A DNA stretch of 64,000 bases, from positions 80,222-144,221 of the forward strand of contig NZ_CAJHCQ010000022.1 of the NCBI RefSeq assembly GCF_904848665.1, written 5' to 3'. The notes below the pieces were generated by a model. That model was not told the origin of the DNA. It searched no databases and saw only the letters and a program-made list of their open reading frames with translations. The translations under genes were made by a program, and so were the position numbers. This document shows positions 1-8,933 of the stretch, one piece after another; within the stretch, counting starts at the first letter, position 1, and the number at the start of each line of letters is the position of its first letter. Source of the stretch: Paraburkholderia hiiakae (GTDB taxonomy: Bacteria; Pseudomonadota; Gammaproteobacteria; Burkholderiales; Burkholderiaceae).

Positions 1-239
1 GCCTCACGCTCAAGCTCGACAGCCAGGCCACCCAGGACGCGCTCGTCGCCCGCATGCCCGAGATCCGCAGCCGCCTGTTGCTCGCGCTCTCGAACAAGCA
101 TCCGTCCGACCTCGCGCCGCTCGACGGCAAGCGTGCGCTCGCCACCGAGCTCGCCGTGCTGATCTCGGAGCCTTCGGCCGCGAACGAAAAGCCGATGCAC
201 GTCGACGACGTGCTGTTCACCGAATTCGTCGTCCAGTGA
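1..239 (+). CDS. fliL: Flagellar basal body protein FliL, C-terminal part (5' end outside window)
   Basis: The reading frame is open from base 3 and ends with TGA at 237-239, giving the last 78 residues of a protein whose start lies upstream. The fragment reads as a FliL tail (PEIRSRLLLALSNK..., ending VLFTEFVVQ), the periplasmic domain that forms a ring around the stator and supports torque. It lies 40 bp upstream of fliM, the usual fliLMNOPQR order. The transmembrane segment and start cannot be seen. The call rests on the tail similarity plus gene order. Confidence 0.85.
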   Translation, partial: LTLKLDSQATQDALVARMPEIRSRLLLALSNKHPSDLAPLDGKRALATELAVLISEPSAANEKPMHVDDVLFTEFVVQ

Positions 240-279
240 GCGTGGCCGAAATGATTCCCGCGATGGAGGGCCAGTCATC

Positions 280-1284
280 ATGACGATGGGTCACGACGAG
301 TTCATGTCCCAGGAGGAGGTCGATGCCCTCCTCAAAGGCGTCACCGGCGAAGTCGATTCCGATTCGGGCGCGTCCGATAAGCAAGGCGTACGTCCCTACA
401 ACATCGCGACGCAGGAACGTATCGTTCGCGGCCGGATGCCCGGCCTCGAAATCATCAACGAGCGCTTTGCGCGCCTGTTGCGCGTCGGCATCTTCAATTT
501 CATGCGCCGCACCGCCGAAATCTCGGTGGGTCCGGTGCGCGTGCAGAAGTACAGCGAGTTCACCCGCAACCTGCCGATCCCGACGAACCTGAACCTCGTG
601 CACGTGAAGCCGCTGCGCGGCACGTCGCTGTTCGTGTTCGACCCGAACCTCGTGTTCTTCGTCGTGGACAACCTCTTCGGCGGCGACGGGCGCTTTCACA
701 CGCGAGTGGAAGGCCGCGACTTCACGCAAACCGAACAACGCATCATCGGCAAGCTGCTCAATCTCGTGTTCGAGCACTACACGACCGCGTGGAAGAGCGT
801 GCGGCCGCTGCAGTTCGAGTACGTGCGCTCCGAAATGCATACGCAGTTCGCAAACGTTGCCACGCCCAACGAGATCGTGATCGTCACGCAGTTCTCGATC
901 GAATTCGGTCCGACGGGCGGCACGCTGCATATCTGCATGCCCTACTCGATGATCGAGCCGATCCGCGACGTGCTCGCCTCGCCGCTGCAAGGCGAAGTGC
1001 TCGACGTGGACCGCCGCTGGGTGCGCGTGCTCTCGCAGCAGGTGCAGGCCGCCGAAGTCGAGCTCACGGCCGACCTCGCGCAGGTGCCCGTCACGTTCGA
1101 GCAGATCCTGAACATGAAGAAGGGTGACGTGCTGCCCATGAACGTCGCGGAACACATCACCGCCAAGGTGGACGGCGTGCCCGTGATGGAGTGCGGCTAC
1201 GGAATTTTCAATGGTCAATACGCGTTGCGGGTCCAGAAGATGATCAGCGCAGCCGACACGATGAAGGAAGGTGGATATGAGTGA
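280..1284 (+). CDS. fliM: Flagellar motor switch protein FliM
   Basis: 334 residues, the normal FliM length. The N-terminus has the EFMSQEEVDALLKG helix that binds phosphorylated CheY. It is followed by the CheC-like middle domain, with LFVFDPNLVFFVVDNLFGGDGR typical of the family (split here as LFVFDPNLVFF and VVDNLFGGDGR), and a C-terminal SpoA domain that packs with FliN in the C-ring. ATG 280 is chosen because GGAGGG lies 9 nt upstream; ATGs at 286 and 304 remain possible. The last codons overlap the start of fliN, so the pair is probably translationally coupled. Confidence 0.97.
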   Translation: MTMGHDEFMSQEEVDALLKGVTGEVDSDSGASDKQGVRPYNIATQERIVRGRMPGLEIINERFARLLRVGIFNFMRRTAEISVGPVRVQKYSEFTRNLPIPTNLNLVHVKPLRGTSLFVFDPNLVFFVVDNLFGGDGRFHTRVEGRDFTQTEQRIIGKLLNLVFEHYTTAWKSVRPLQFEYVRSEMHTQFANVATPNEIVIVTQFSIEFGPTGGTLHICMPYSMIEPIRDVLASPLQGEVLDVDRRWVRVLSQQVQAAEVELTADLAQVPVTFEQILNMKKGDVLPMNVAEHITAKVDGVPVMECGYGIFNGQYALRVQKMISAADTMKEGGYE

Positions 1285-1738
1285 CGTAAACGGCACGAGC
1301 GCAGACGAGCCGGTGCTTGACCCGGCCATGGACGTCGCCGCGCAGGATGCAGGCGGCGAGTCGTCCCTGGACGACTGGGCGAGCGCGCTTGCCGAGCAGA
1401 ACAGCAACGAGGCGCCCGCCGCGCAGCCCGCCGCTGTGTTCCAGCCGCTCTCGAAGGTCGATTCGACCAGGACGGCCAACGACATCGACATGATTCTGGA
1501 CATTCCCGTCCAGATGACCGTGGAGCTTGGCCGCACCAAGATCGCCATCCGCAACCTGCTGCAACTCGCGCAGGGCTCCGTGGTGGAACTCGACGGCATG
1601 GCGGGCGAGCCGATGGACGTGCTCGTGAACGGCTGCCTCATCGCCCAGGGCGAAGTGGTGGTCGTGAACGACAAGTTCGGCATTCGTCTCACCGACATCA
1701 TCACGCCGTCCGAGCGGATCCGGAAGCTGAACCGATGA
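1277..1738 (+). CDS. fliN: Flagellar motor switch protein FliN
   Basis: 153 residues. The first 70 or so residues are an acidic, Ala-rich, low-complexity extension. The C-terminal SpoA domain (DIDMILDIPVQMTVELGRTK... to ITPSERIRKLNR) is the canonical FliN fold that builds the lower C-ring with FliM. ATG 1277 is preferred over the in-frame GTG at 1271 because AAGGAAGGTGG sits just before it. The start overlaps the fliM stop by 8 nt, and the stop overlaps the fliO start as ATGA. Confidence 0.96.
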   Translation: MSDVNGTSADEPVLDPAMDVAAQDAGGESSLDDWASALAEQNSNEAPAAQPAAVFQPLSKVDSTRTANDIDMILDIPVQMTVELGRTKIAIRNLLQLAQGSVVELDGMAGEPMDVLVNGCLIAQGEVVVVNDKFGIRLTDIITPSERIRKLNR

Positions 1739-2388
1739 AACCCCTGGCTGTTCCCGGCGCCAGTGCAAGCGTTGCTTGCGGCGCCAACGCAAGACGCGTG
1801 GGCAAGTCCCGCGGCGCGCGGGTGCTGCGATTCTCGTGGCGCCTCGCTGTGCACCTCTCGCTCGCCGGCGCGGCGGTTTTCGCGGTCATGAGTGCGCGGG
1901 CCGCCGACCTCAAGGCGGTCAACGAAGCCACGCGCGCGGCCGCAGGTAGTTCAGGCGCCTCCGCCGTGATCGCTGGCAGCGCGGTCCCCTCGCTCGGTTT
2001 CGGCGCCGTCGTGCAGACGGTGCTGGGCCTGGCGCTCGTGATCGGCGTGGTGTTCGGCTGCGCCTGGCTCGCACGGCGTCTCGGCCTGCAAGGCGGCCCG
2101 AAGAACGCGCTCGTGAAGACCGTGGGCGGCGCATCGCTCGGCGGCAAGGAGCGCGTGGCCGTGGTCGAGATCGGCGACACCTGGCTCGTGCTGGGCGCCG
2201 CGCCCGGCAACGTGCGCTTGCTTCACACGCTGCCCGCGGGCGAACTTCCCGCAGGCGCCGCGGCGGCGGCTCCCAACGCCCCCGCCCTCTCGGGCACCTT
2301 CGCACAGCGCTTTCGTGACGCGCTGAAAAGCGAGGCGAATAAACGCATCAACGCGCGTTTCATGCGTCACGACGGCGGAGCGCAGTAA
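1735..2388 (+). CDS. fliO: Flagellar export apparatus protein FliO
   Basis: 217 residues. An N-terminal hydrophobic stretch (about residues 34-58) looks like a signal or anchor. A second membrane segment (VVQTVLGLALVIGVVFGCAW) is followed by the FliO cytoplasmic domain (ARRLGLQGG..., ERVAVVEIGDTWLVLG). FliO acts as a scaffold for assembly of the FliP5FliR1 export gate. It is the most variable fli protein, so the call leans on membrane topology and position between fliN and fliP. The start codon overlaps the fliN stop (ATGA). Confidence 0.9.
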   Translation: MKPLAVPGASASVACGANARRVGKSRGARVLRFSWRLAVHLSLAGAAVFAVMSARAADLKAVNEATRAAAGSSGASAVIAGSAVPSLGFGAVVQTVLGLALVIGVVFGCAWLARRLGLQGGPKNALVKTVGGASLGGKERVAVVEIGDTWLVLGAAPGNVRLLHTLPAGELPAGAAAAAPNAPALSGTFAQRFRDALKSEANKRINARFMRHDGGAQ

Positions 2389-3231
2389 ATGCACGGCAGT
2401 CCCCTTTATGCGCCGGGCGCAGGCGGCGACGCCCACGCACGCGCGGCTACCCTCGCAAAGATCGCCAGAACGGCGCTCCCGTTCGCGCTGATGCTCGGCG
2501 CGGGCGCCTTCGCCCTCGCGCTGCCGCACCTCGCGCATGCACAAGCGGCACAACCCGCGGGCCTGCCCGCGTTCAACACGAGCCCTGGCCCGAACGGCGG
2601 CACGACCTACTCGCTGAGCGTGCAGACGATGCTGCTGCTCACGATGCTGTCGTTCCTGCCGGCGATGGTGCTGATGATGACGAGCTTCACGCGCATCATC
2701 ATCGTGTTTTCGCTGCTGCGCCAGGCGCTCGGCACGACGACCACGCCGCCGAACCAGGTGCTCGTGGGCCTCGCGCTCTTTCTCACGCTGTTCGTGATGT
2801 CGCCGGTGCTCGACAAGGCTTACAACGACGGCTACAAGCCGTTCTCGGCCGGCACGATTTCGATGGACGACGCCGTGGCGCGCGGCGTCGCGCCGTTCAA
2901 GACCTTCATGCTGCGCCAGACCCGCGAGTCCGACCTCGCGCTCTTCGCGCGCATTTCGCACGCGGCGCCGATGCAAGGCCCCGAGGACGTGCCGCTCACG
3001 CTGCTCGTGCCCTCGTTCATCACGAGTGAACTGAAGACCGGCTTCCAGATCGGCTTCACGATCTACATTCCGTTTCTCATCATCGACCTGGTGGTGGCGA
3101 GCGTGCTCATGTCGATGGGTATGATGATGGTCTCGCCCGCGACCATTTCGCTGCCCTTCAAGCTCATGCTGTTCGTGCTGGTGGACGGCTGGCAACTGCT
3201 GATCGGCTCGCTCGCGCAGAGCTTCAGCTAA
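2389..3231 (+). CDS. fliP: Flagellar export gate protein FliP
   Basis: 280 residues. There is a cleavable signal sequence (ALMLGAGAFALALPHLAHAQA) and then the conserved FliP core: SVQTMLLLTMLSFLPA, MTSFTRIIIVFSLLRQALG, and the C-terminal MGMMMVSPATISLPFKLMLFV. FliP forms the pentameric core of the type III export gate with FliR. ATG follows the fliO stop directly, with GGCGGAG upstream. Length and motifs fit a full-length protein. Confidence 0.98.
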   Translation: MHGSPLYAPGAGGDAHARAATLAKIARTALPFALMLGAGAFALALPHLAHAQAAQPAGLPAFNTSPGPNGGTTYSLSVQTMLLLTMLSFLPAMVLMMTSFTRIIIVFSLLRQALGTTTTPPNQVLVGLALFLTLFVMSPVLDKAYNDGYKPFSAGTISMDDAVARGVAPFKTFMLRQTRESDLALFARISHAAPMQGPEDVPLTLLVPSFITSELKTGFQIGFTIYIPFLIIDLVVASVLMSMGMMMVSPATISLPFKLMLFVLVDGWQLLIGSLAQSFS

Positions 3232-3241
3232 GGAGTCCACG

Positions 3242-3514
3242 ATGACACCCGAAATGGTCATGACGATTGCCCACGAGGCAATGTACGTCACGCTCCTGCT
3301 TGCCGCACCGCTCCTGCTCGTGTCGCTCGCCGTGGGTCTCGTGGTGAGTCTCTTCCAGGCGGCCACGCAGATCAACGAAACCACGCTCTCGTTCATCCCC
3401 AAGCTGATTGCCATTGGCGTCACGCTCGTGATCGCCGGCCCGTGGATGCTCTCGACGATGGTCGATTACATGCACCGCATGTTCACGAGCATCGTCTCGG
3501 TCGCGGCGGGCTAG
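3242..3514 (+). CDS. fliQ: Flagellar export gate protein FliQ
   Basis: 90 residues in two transmembrane hairpin segments, the standard FliQ size. Family motifs visible are LLVSLAVGLVVSLFQAATQINETTLSFIPK and the C-terminal DYMHRMFTSI (quoted in pieces shorter than 20 in the family sense: SLFQAATQINE, TLSFIPK). FliQ surrounds the FliPR gate and helps close it. AAGGAG lies 7 nt upstream of the ATG. Confidence 0.97.
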   Translation: MTPEMVMTIAHEAMYVTLLLAAPLLLVSLAVGLVVSLFQAATQINETTLSFIPKLIAIGVTLVIAGPWMLSTMVDYMHRMFTSIVSVAAG

Positions 3515-3546
3515 CGCGCCGCTGCGACAGTCTTTCGGCACGCTCC

Positions 3547-4338
3547 ATGTTCACCGTCACCTACGCGCAGCTCAACGCCTGGCTCACGGCGTTCCTCTGG
3601 CCCTTCACGCGCATTCTGGCGCTCGTGGCGGTCGCGCCCGTGATGGGCAACCGCTCCGTGCCCACGCGCGTGAAGATCGGCCTCGCGGGCTTCATCACGC
3701 TGATCGTCGCGCCCACGCTCGGCGCCATGCCGCAGGTCACGGTGTTTTCCGCCGAGGGTGTGTGGATTCTCGTCAACCAGTTCCTGATCGGCATCGCGCT
3801 TGGCTTCACGATGCAGCTCGTGTTCGCGGTCGTGACCGCGGCGGGCGACATGATGAGTCTCGGCATGGGGCTCGGCTTCGCGAGCTTCTTCGACCCGCAG
3901 GCCAACACCAGCAGCCCGGCGCTCTCCTCGTGGCTGAACATGATGGCGATGCTCGCCTTCCTCGTGTTCGACGGCCATCTGCAGATGCTCGCGGCGCTCG
4001 TCGCGACGTTCCAGTCGCTGCCGGTCGCGGCGAGCGTGCTCGGCGCCTCGGGCTGGAACCTGATCGCCAACTATGGCGCGACGATACTGACCTCGGGCCT
4101 GCTGCTTTCGCTGCCGGTGGTGGTCGCGCTGCTCATCACCAATCTTTCGCTCGGCATTCTCAACCGCGCGGCTCCGCAGATCGGCATCTTCCAGATCGGC
4201 TTCGCGCTCACGATGCTCGTGGGCATGCTGCTTGTCCAGCTCATGATGCCCAACCTGATTCCCTACTTCGCGCGCCTGTTCGACAGCGGCATCGACCAGA
4301 TGGGCCGCGTGGCCGGCGCGCTGCGCCCGCCTGGTTGA
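3547..4338 (+). CDS. fliR: Flagellar export gate protein FliR
   Basis: 263 residues with about six hydrophobic segments. It starts MFTVTYAQLNAWL, the typical FliR N-terminus, so ATG 3547 is used rather than the upstream in-frame extension into fliQ. The central LGMGLGFASFFDPQANTSSP region is well conserved in FliR. FliR completes the helical FliP5FliQ4FliR1 gate. This is the last gene of the fliLMNOPQR operon, and a terminator follows immediately. Confidence 0.97.
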   Translation: MFTVTYAQLNAWLTAFLWPFTRILALVAVAPVMGNRSVPTRVKIGLAGFITLIVAPTLGAMPQVTVFSAEGVWILVNQFLIGIALGFTMQLVFAVVTAAGDMMSLGMGLGFASFFDPQANTSSPALSSWLNMMAMLAFLVFDGHLQMLAALVATFQSLPVAASVLGASGWNLIANYGATILTSGLLLSLPVVVALLITNLSLGILNRAAPQIGIFQIGFALTMLVGMLLVQLMMPNLIPYFARLFDSGIDQMGRVAGALRPPG

Positions 4339-4364
4339 AGCGCGTTCCGGCAGGGCTGGCAGGG

Positions 4365-4398
4365 CAAAAAAAAGCGGACCGAAGTCCGCTTTTTTTTC
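4365..4398. terminator. Bidirectional Rho-independent terminator between fliR and flgL
   Basis: An A-run, then AGCGGAC-CGAA-GTCCGCT, then a T-run. The perfect stem flanked by A8 and T8 can stop transcription from both the fliR side (+) and the convergent flgL side (-). Confidence 0.9.
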
Positions 4399-4418
4399 GA
4401 CCGATCAATGCCTCGCGA

Positions 4419-5663
4419 TCAAGGATTGATGTACTGGAACAGCGAGAGATTCTGCGTTGCCGCAAAACTCTTCTGCGAAGCCGTGAGCGCGTTCGAGAGC
4501 TGTTCGAACTGGCTGATCGCGGCCACCGTGTCGGTGCTCGTGAGGTCCTCGAGATTCGAGGTGACCTGCAACGAGTTGGTCGACGTGACCGTTTGCAGCG
4601 CCTTCACTTCCTGCTCGCGGCCGCCCACGGAAGCCTGCACCGTGATCACGTTCGAGAGCGAGTTGCCGATCTGCGAGAGGCCGGTGTTCAGTGCGTTGTT
4701 GAGGTTCGCGACCGCAGCCTGCGAGCCGCTCGTGGGCGTGTTCAGCGCGGCGATGATGCTGTCGATGCTCGCGAACACGTCCGTGTTCTGCGACGCGGTG
4801 GCGGGCGTGACCGAGAACGAGTCACCCGCGCTGGGCGTACCCGAGAACGTCACGCTCATGCCCGTGCCGAGCGAGACTGCATTGCCCTCGGTGTACGTGG
4901 CCGGCGTCGTCGTCGTCGCCGGATTGGCGCTGTTGTCCGTCACCGTGTAGGTGAGCGCGCCGGTCGTCGGGTCGTTGGCGAACGCGATCGAGTAGTTGTC
5001 GTTGTTGGTCGCCTGCGTCGGGTCCGTCACCGTCACGCCGCTGATCACGCCCGTACCCTTGTTCGACGAATTGCCCGAGGCAACATTCGCCGAACCCACG
5101 GCCTGCACGCTCTGGAACACCGCCGTGCCCGTGTCGCCCACCGCGATGTTGCGCGTGCCGGCCACCTGCATCACGCGCTGGCCCGCGTCGCCGTTGTAGG
5201 TCACGCCGCCACCCGACTTGTTCGAGAACACCTGCGAGGTGCTCTGGAAGCCGGAGAAGATGTAGTTGCCCGCGCCGTCCGTGGTGTTGGCGAGCGTGAG
5301 CAGCTGGTTGCGGTCGCCTTGCATCTGCTGGGCGATCGCCTGACGCGCCTGGTCGGTGAGCGAGCCGTTCTGGGCTTCGATGATGAGCGAATGGATGCTC
5401 TGCATCGTGCTCGTCACGCTCGTGAGCGTCGTGTCCTCGAGCTGCAGCGCGGTGAGCGCCGTGGTCTGATTCGACGAGTACTGCGTGAGCGTCGCGCTCG
5501 TGGCGGAAAGCGTCACGGCCTGCGCGGCGCCGAGCGGATTGTCGGCCGGATTCGAAATGGCCACGCCAGTCGAGATCTGCTGCTGGACCTGGAGGAGTTG
5601 AGACTGCTGGTTCTCCATCGTCGACACGCTGGAGGCAAAAATCTGGGAAGTCGCGATACGCAT
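4419..5663 (-). CDS. flgL: Flagellar hook-associated protein FlgL (HAP3)
   Basis: 414 residues. The flagellin-like N-terminus (MRIATSQIFASSVSTM, QQQISTG, NPADNP) and C-terminal coiled coil (TSTDTVAAISQFEQLSNALTAS, ending LFQYINP) are the helical D0/D1 parts that connect hook and filament. The central region is Thr/Ser/Ala-rich and variable. The gene lies 11 bp downstream of flgK, in the same transcription unit, and ends before the shared terminator. Both proteins are late FlgN-dependent export substrates. Confidence 0.96.
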   Translation of the reverse strand: MRIATSQIFASSVSTMENQQSQLLQVQQQISTGVAISNPADNPLGAAQAVTLSATSATLTQYSSNQTTALTALQLEDTTLTSVTSTMQSIHSLIIEAQNGSLTDQARQAIAQQMQGDRNQLLTLANTTDGAGNYIFSGFQSTSQVFSNKSGGGVTYNGDAGQRVMQVAGTRNIAVGDTGTAVFQSVQAVGSANVASGNSSNKGTGVISGVTVTDPTQATNNDNYSIAFANDPTTGALTYTVTDNSANPATTTTPATYTEGNAVSLGTGMSVTFSGTPSAGDSFSVTPATASQNTDVFASIDSIIAALNTPTSGSQAAVANLNNALNTGLSQIGNSLSNVITVQASVGGREQEVKALQTVTSTNSLQVTSNLEDLTSTDTVAAISQFEQLSNALTASQKSFAATQNLSLFQYINP

Positions 5664-5674
5664 GGATTAGCGCC

Positions 5675-7696
5675 TCACTGGAAAATGCCGATCAGGGTCT
5701 GGAACAGCGTCGCCGCCGTCTGGATCACCTTGCTGTTGGCTTGATAGAGCTGTTGGTACTGCAGCAGGTTCGCGGCTTCCTCGTCGAGGTTCACGCCCTG
5801 CACCGACTGCTGCTGCGAAGTGAGCTGCGCCACGAGCGACTGCTGCGACGTGTTCGACGCGTTCAGCTGGCTAGCGGCGTTGCCGATCGTGTTGACGTAG
5901 TTCGCATACGCCGTGGTGAGCGTGGTCGAACCGCTGAACGCCGTGCTCGACGTGAGGCCCGCAATCGCGAGCGCGTTGCGGCCGTCCTGCGTGCCGCTCT
6001 TGTTGCCTGCGACCGTGAACGTGTCGTTGTTCGAGGGCGTGCCGGTCATCGTGAAGCTCACGTTCGTCGCGGTGCCGTTGGCGCCCGTCGAATCCGTGAG
6101 ATTCGTGATGGTGTACGTCGCGCCCTGGGTCGGGTCGTAGGGCACACCGGTCACGGGTGGCGTCCCGGTGCTGTCGATCGTCACGGAGCTGGTCGTTCCG
6201 CCTGCCGTGATCGACACGGTCGTGCCGTCGGGCAGGCCGTTCAGCGTGCCGGTGGTCGAGTCGTAGGTCAGCGTGACCGGCAGGTTGGTCGTCGAATAGC
6301 CCGTGCCCACCGCGCCCTGCGTGACGTTGGCCGTGCCTGCGTTCGTCGTGGCCGCCGAAACGACGACCGGCGTGGCCGCCGCGATGGCTGCGGGGTCGCT
6401 GGTCGCGACGGAGAAGCTCGCGAGCGCGCCGGCAGTCGGCTGGATCATGAACGAGTCGCCGGCGCTCACCGAGCCCGAAGGCGTAATCGAGAAGCCGCCG
6501 ATCGTGATCGGCGCGGCGCCGTTCGGCTGGGTGGCAACCAGCGAGTTCGTCGTCGTGTCGGTGAGGTTCCAGTTCGTGCCGTCGTAGCTCAGCTTGTAGT
6601 TGTCGGTGAGCGGCTGCGTGCTGTTCGTGAGCGTCGCGCTCACCGTGCCAGACGTGCTGGAGTTCGTCGAGCTGGCCGTGACGAGCGGGTTGCCCACCGT
6701 GAACAGATTGCCGCCCGCGCCGCCCGAGAGCGTGAGGCCGAGCGCATTCTGCGAGTTCACCTGCGCGGTGAAGCTCGTCACGATCGCGCCCAGCTGCGAT
6801 TCAGCCGGATCGAGCGTGGTCGAGACGAACGAAAGCAGGCCGCCCACGGTGCCGCCTTGCAGCGCGGCCGAGCTGAGCACCTGCGGCGTGCCTTGCGACG
6901 CGGCGCTCGCGCCGTTCAGACCCTGCCACGTCACAGCGAGCTCCTGCGGGTTGGAGCTCGACGGCTGCGTGCCGAGGTTGTAGCTATTGCTGCTCACCAC
7001 GAGCGGCTGGCCGTTGCCAAGGAAGACGCTATAGCCGCTGCTGCCCTGCACGACCTGCACGCCGACCAGCTGCGAGAGATTCGCAACGGCTTGATCGCGC
7101 TGATCGAGCAGCTGGTTCGGCTGCTGGCCGCTCGCGCTCGCGGACGTGATCTGCGCGTTGAGGTTCGCGATCTGCTGCGTATAGGTGTTGATTTGCGAGA
7201 CGGCGCTCGTGAGCTGCGTGTTTACGCTCTTTCGCATGGCGTCGTACTGCGAGCTCGCGGCGTTGATCTGGGTGGCGAGCGTTTGCGCGTCGGAAAGCAC
7301 GGTCTGGCGCGCCGCAGTATCCGAAGGCGAATTCGAGACGTTCTGCAAGCCCGAGAAGAAGTTCGTGATCGCGGTCGCGATGCCGGAGGTCGGGCTGCCC
7401 ACGAGATTCGAGAGCTGCGTGGCGAGCGTGTACGAAGCCGAGTAAGCGCTGCTGGTCGACTGCGCGTTGTTGAGCGCCGTCGTGAGGTACTGGCTGTAGG
7501 CGCGCTGCACGGTCGCGGTCGTGACGCCGCTGCCGATATAGCCGCTCGACGTGTACTGCCCCGCCGCCTCCTGGTACACCGGCGTCTCGACGGTGTAGCC
7601 CGCGGTCGTCGAGTTGCTGATGTTCTCGCCGGTGGTCGAGATACCAATCTGCGCCGCCTGCAGGCCGCTCAGACCGATCGAGAAAATGTTGGACAT
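5675..7696 (-). CDS. flgK: Flagellar hook-associated protein FlgK (HAP1)
   Basis: 673 residues starting MSNIFSIGLSGLQAAQIGISTTGENISN. The start at 7696 is set by this family N-terminus; an upstream in-frame extension lacks support. The N- and C-terminal axial-protein segments are present (C-terminal VNLDEEAANLLQYQQLYQANSKVI), with a long Ser/Thr-rich middle domain. FlgK forms the first junction ring on the hook. The gene has its own candidate sigma28 promoter about 57 nt upstream and is followed by flgL. Confidence 0.97.
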   Translation of the reverse strand: MSNIFSIGLSGLQAAQIGISTTGENISNSTTAGYTVETPVYQEAAGQYTSSGYIGSGVTTATVQRAYSQYLTTALNNAQSTSSAYSASYTLATQLSNLVGSPTSGIATAITNFFSGLQNVSNSPSDTAARQTVLSDAQTLATQINAASSQYDAMRKSVNTQLTSAVSQINTYTQQIANLNAQITSASASGQQPNQLLDQRDQAVANLSQLVGVQVVQGSSGYSVFLGNGQPLVVSSNSYNLGTQPSSSNPQELAVTWQGLNGASAASQGTPQVLSSAALQGGTVGGLLSFVSTTLDPAESQLGAIVTSFTAQVNSQNALGLTLSGGAGGNLFTVGNPLVTASSTNSSTSGTVSATLTNSTQPLTDNYKLSYDGTNWNLTDTTTNSLVATQPNGAAPITIGGFSITPSGSVSAGDSFMIQPTAGALASFSVATSDPAAIAAATPVVVSAATTNAGTANVTQGAVGTGYSTTNLPVTLTYDSTTGTLNGLPDGTTVSITAGGTTSSVTIDSTGTPPVTGVPYDPTQGATYTITNLTDSTGANGTATNVSFTMTGTPSNNDTFTVAGNKSGTQDGRNALAIAGLTSSTAFSGSTTLTTAYANYVNTIGNAASQLNASNTSQQSLVAQLTSQQQSVQGVNLDEEAANLLQYQQLYQANSKVIQTAATLFQTLIGIFQ

Positions 7697-7752
7697 GCGT
7701 AATCCTCGAAAGCAGCCTGCCCCCCTGGCAAACCGCGTGATGTACTCACGGT

Positions 7753-7779
7753 ATAACGGCAACGCCCTGCAAAAATTGA
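7753..7779 (-). promoter_or_regulatory. Candidate sigma28 (FliA) promoter for flgKL
   Basis: On the minus strand: TCAATTTT, 11 nt, GCCGTTAT. Compared with TAAAGTTT-N11-GCCGATAA, the GCCG core and exact spacing are kept. It lies about 57 nt before the flgK start, the same distance as the motA promoter from its start. Confidence 0.65.
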
Positions 7780-7901
7780 GCGCCCGATGCGCGCGAAAAC
7801 GTTAGCGCGTATGCGTGCGCCAATCCCGTGGCAGTGCGAACCGGCGCAACATGCGTTGCGCCGGCCAGACGATGCGGATAGTGCGGGTGAGGCTGTGCCG
7901 A

Positions 7902-8663
7902 TCAGGCACGCGCGAGCGCGCGGCGCTTCATCTCGAGCTGCGTGATATAGCGCTGCAGCGTGTTCTCGGCGGAGCCAGGCAGCGCGTCGAAGCGAAAGCC
8001 CATGTGATAGCGGCGCTCGCCGTTGGGCAAGTCGATGAAGCGCAGCACGACGAGCCCGAGATCCACGCGCAGCTTGCCGTGCGCACGCAGGTCGAGCTCG
8101 ACGTCAGGCAGCACGAGGCCCATGGCGAGATCCGCGACGCGCGCGTCGGTCGTGCGCAGCCCGAGGCCGCCAAGCGAGAGGTCATGCACCTCGTACGCGA
8201 AGCGCGGGCCGCCGCCCGGCAGTTCGCCGCGGCAGATGCACGGCTCGAGCACGGGCGTGTCGACGCGGAAATACTCGCGCCGCTGCATGTAGAACAGCAC
8301 TTCGGGGAAGTCGGCCTCGAACGCGGGGCGCCCTTCGAACTCGGTGCGCCGCGGCGTGGCCGTCTTGAACTCCACGCGCACGCCGTCGGGCGATGCGTGG
8401 AAGTGGGATTCAGGCGCAGCGAGCACGCCCGTGTTCTGCTCGGGCAACGCGCCCCAGTCGAACACGAAAGTGCGCTCGCGCCCGTTGACGGCCAGAATGC
8501 GCGTGACGAGCTGTCCACCGCGATACTGGAGGGTCAGGAAGTCGCCTCGATTGACGAGATTGCGTAGCTGGACGCCGATCTCGAGCGGATTGCGGCGCCC
8601 AAAATCGGGGACGCTTTCCGCGCCCTCGCCTGCTTCCTGTGGATTCGACTGAACGGTATTCAT
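7902..8663 (-). CDS. ycgR: Flagellar brake protein YcgR (PilZ, c-di-GMP receptor)
   Basis: 253 residues. The N-terminal YcgR domain comes first, then a C-terminal PilZ domain with the c-di-GMP motifs RREYFR (RxxxR) and DLSLGG (D/NxSxxG). When loaded with c-di-GMP, YcgR binds the motor and slows or biases rotation. The ATG at 8663 (MNTVQSNPQ) is chosen because GGCAGG precedes it; a GTG at 8699 would add 12 residues. A sigma28-like promoter lies upstream, matching the known class III control of ycgR in enteric bacteria. Confidence 0.93.
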   Translation of the reverse strand: MNTVQSNPQEAGEGAESVPDFGRRNPLEIGVQLRNLVNRGDFLTLQYRGGQLVTRILAVNGRERTFVFDWGALPEQNTGVLAAPESHFHASPDGVRVEFKTATPRRTEFEGRPAFEADFPEVLFYMQRREYFRVDTPVLEPCICRGELPGGGPRFAYEVHDLSLGGLGLRTTDARVADLAMGLVLPDVELDLRAHGKLRVDLGLVVLRFIDLPNGERRYHMGFRFDALPGSAENTLQRYITQLEMKRRALARA

Positions 8664-8768
8664 CGGGCCTGCCGGAAATTCGTGAACGTGCCGGCGCACC
8701 AGCGGACCTTTTCCGCGCGCGCCGTTCGGGCGGTCTGAGCGCCCGATTGCTTTTCCATCTCGCCTGCA

Positions 8769-8795
8769 TTAGCGGCAGGCATTACGAAAAATTTA
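8769..8795 (-). promoter_or_regulatory. Candidate sigma28 promoter for ycgR
   Basis: Minus strand: TAAATTTT, 11 nt, GCCGCTAA. This is a close match to TAAAGTTT-N11-GCCGATAA. It lies about 105 nt upstream of the chosen ycgR start, in an A/T-rich patch between ycgR and flgJ. Confidence 0.65.
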
Positions 8796-8933
8796 GGGAT
8801 TAGGCGTAAAAAAAATGGACCGTTTCCCTGCATGAAACACACACACACGCTGCTTCTTTCGGCAACTGCGCCGAGGCAACGTTTGCGGTTGCCTGATTGA
8901 CGCCAACCGCGCTGCCCGCCGTCGCGTCGACCG

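Noticed and set aside
217..1854. Long open frame antisense to fliM-fliN
   Set aside because: High-GC shadow of well-conserved genes on the other strand; Arg/His/Ala-rich, no ribosome binding site, no family resemblance.
3762..5744. 660-codon open frame on + strand over fliR and flgL
   Set aside because: Shadow frame with Arg-rich composition crossing a terminator and two convergent real genes.
5741..7702. 653-codon + frame opposite flgK
   Set aside because: Third-position GC shadow of flgK.
8834..8848. CA dinucleotide run upstream of ycgR
   Set aside because: Only about seven units, not in a promoter spacer or coding frame; no reason to think it is phase-variable.
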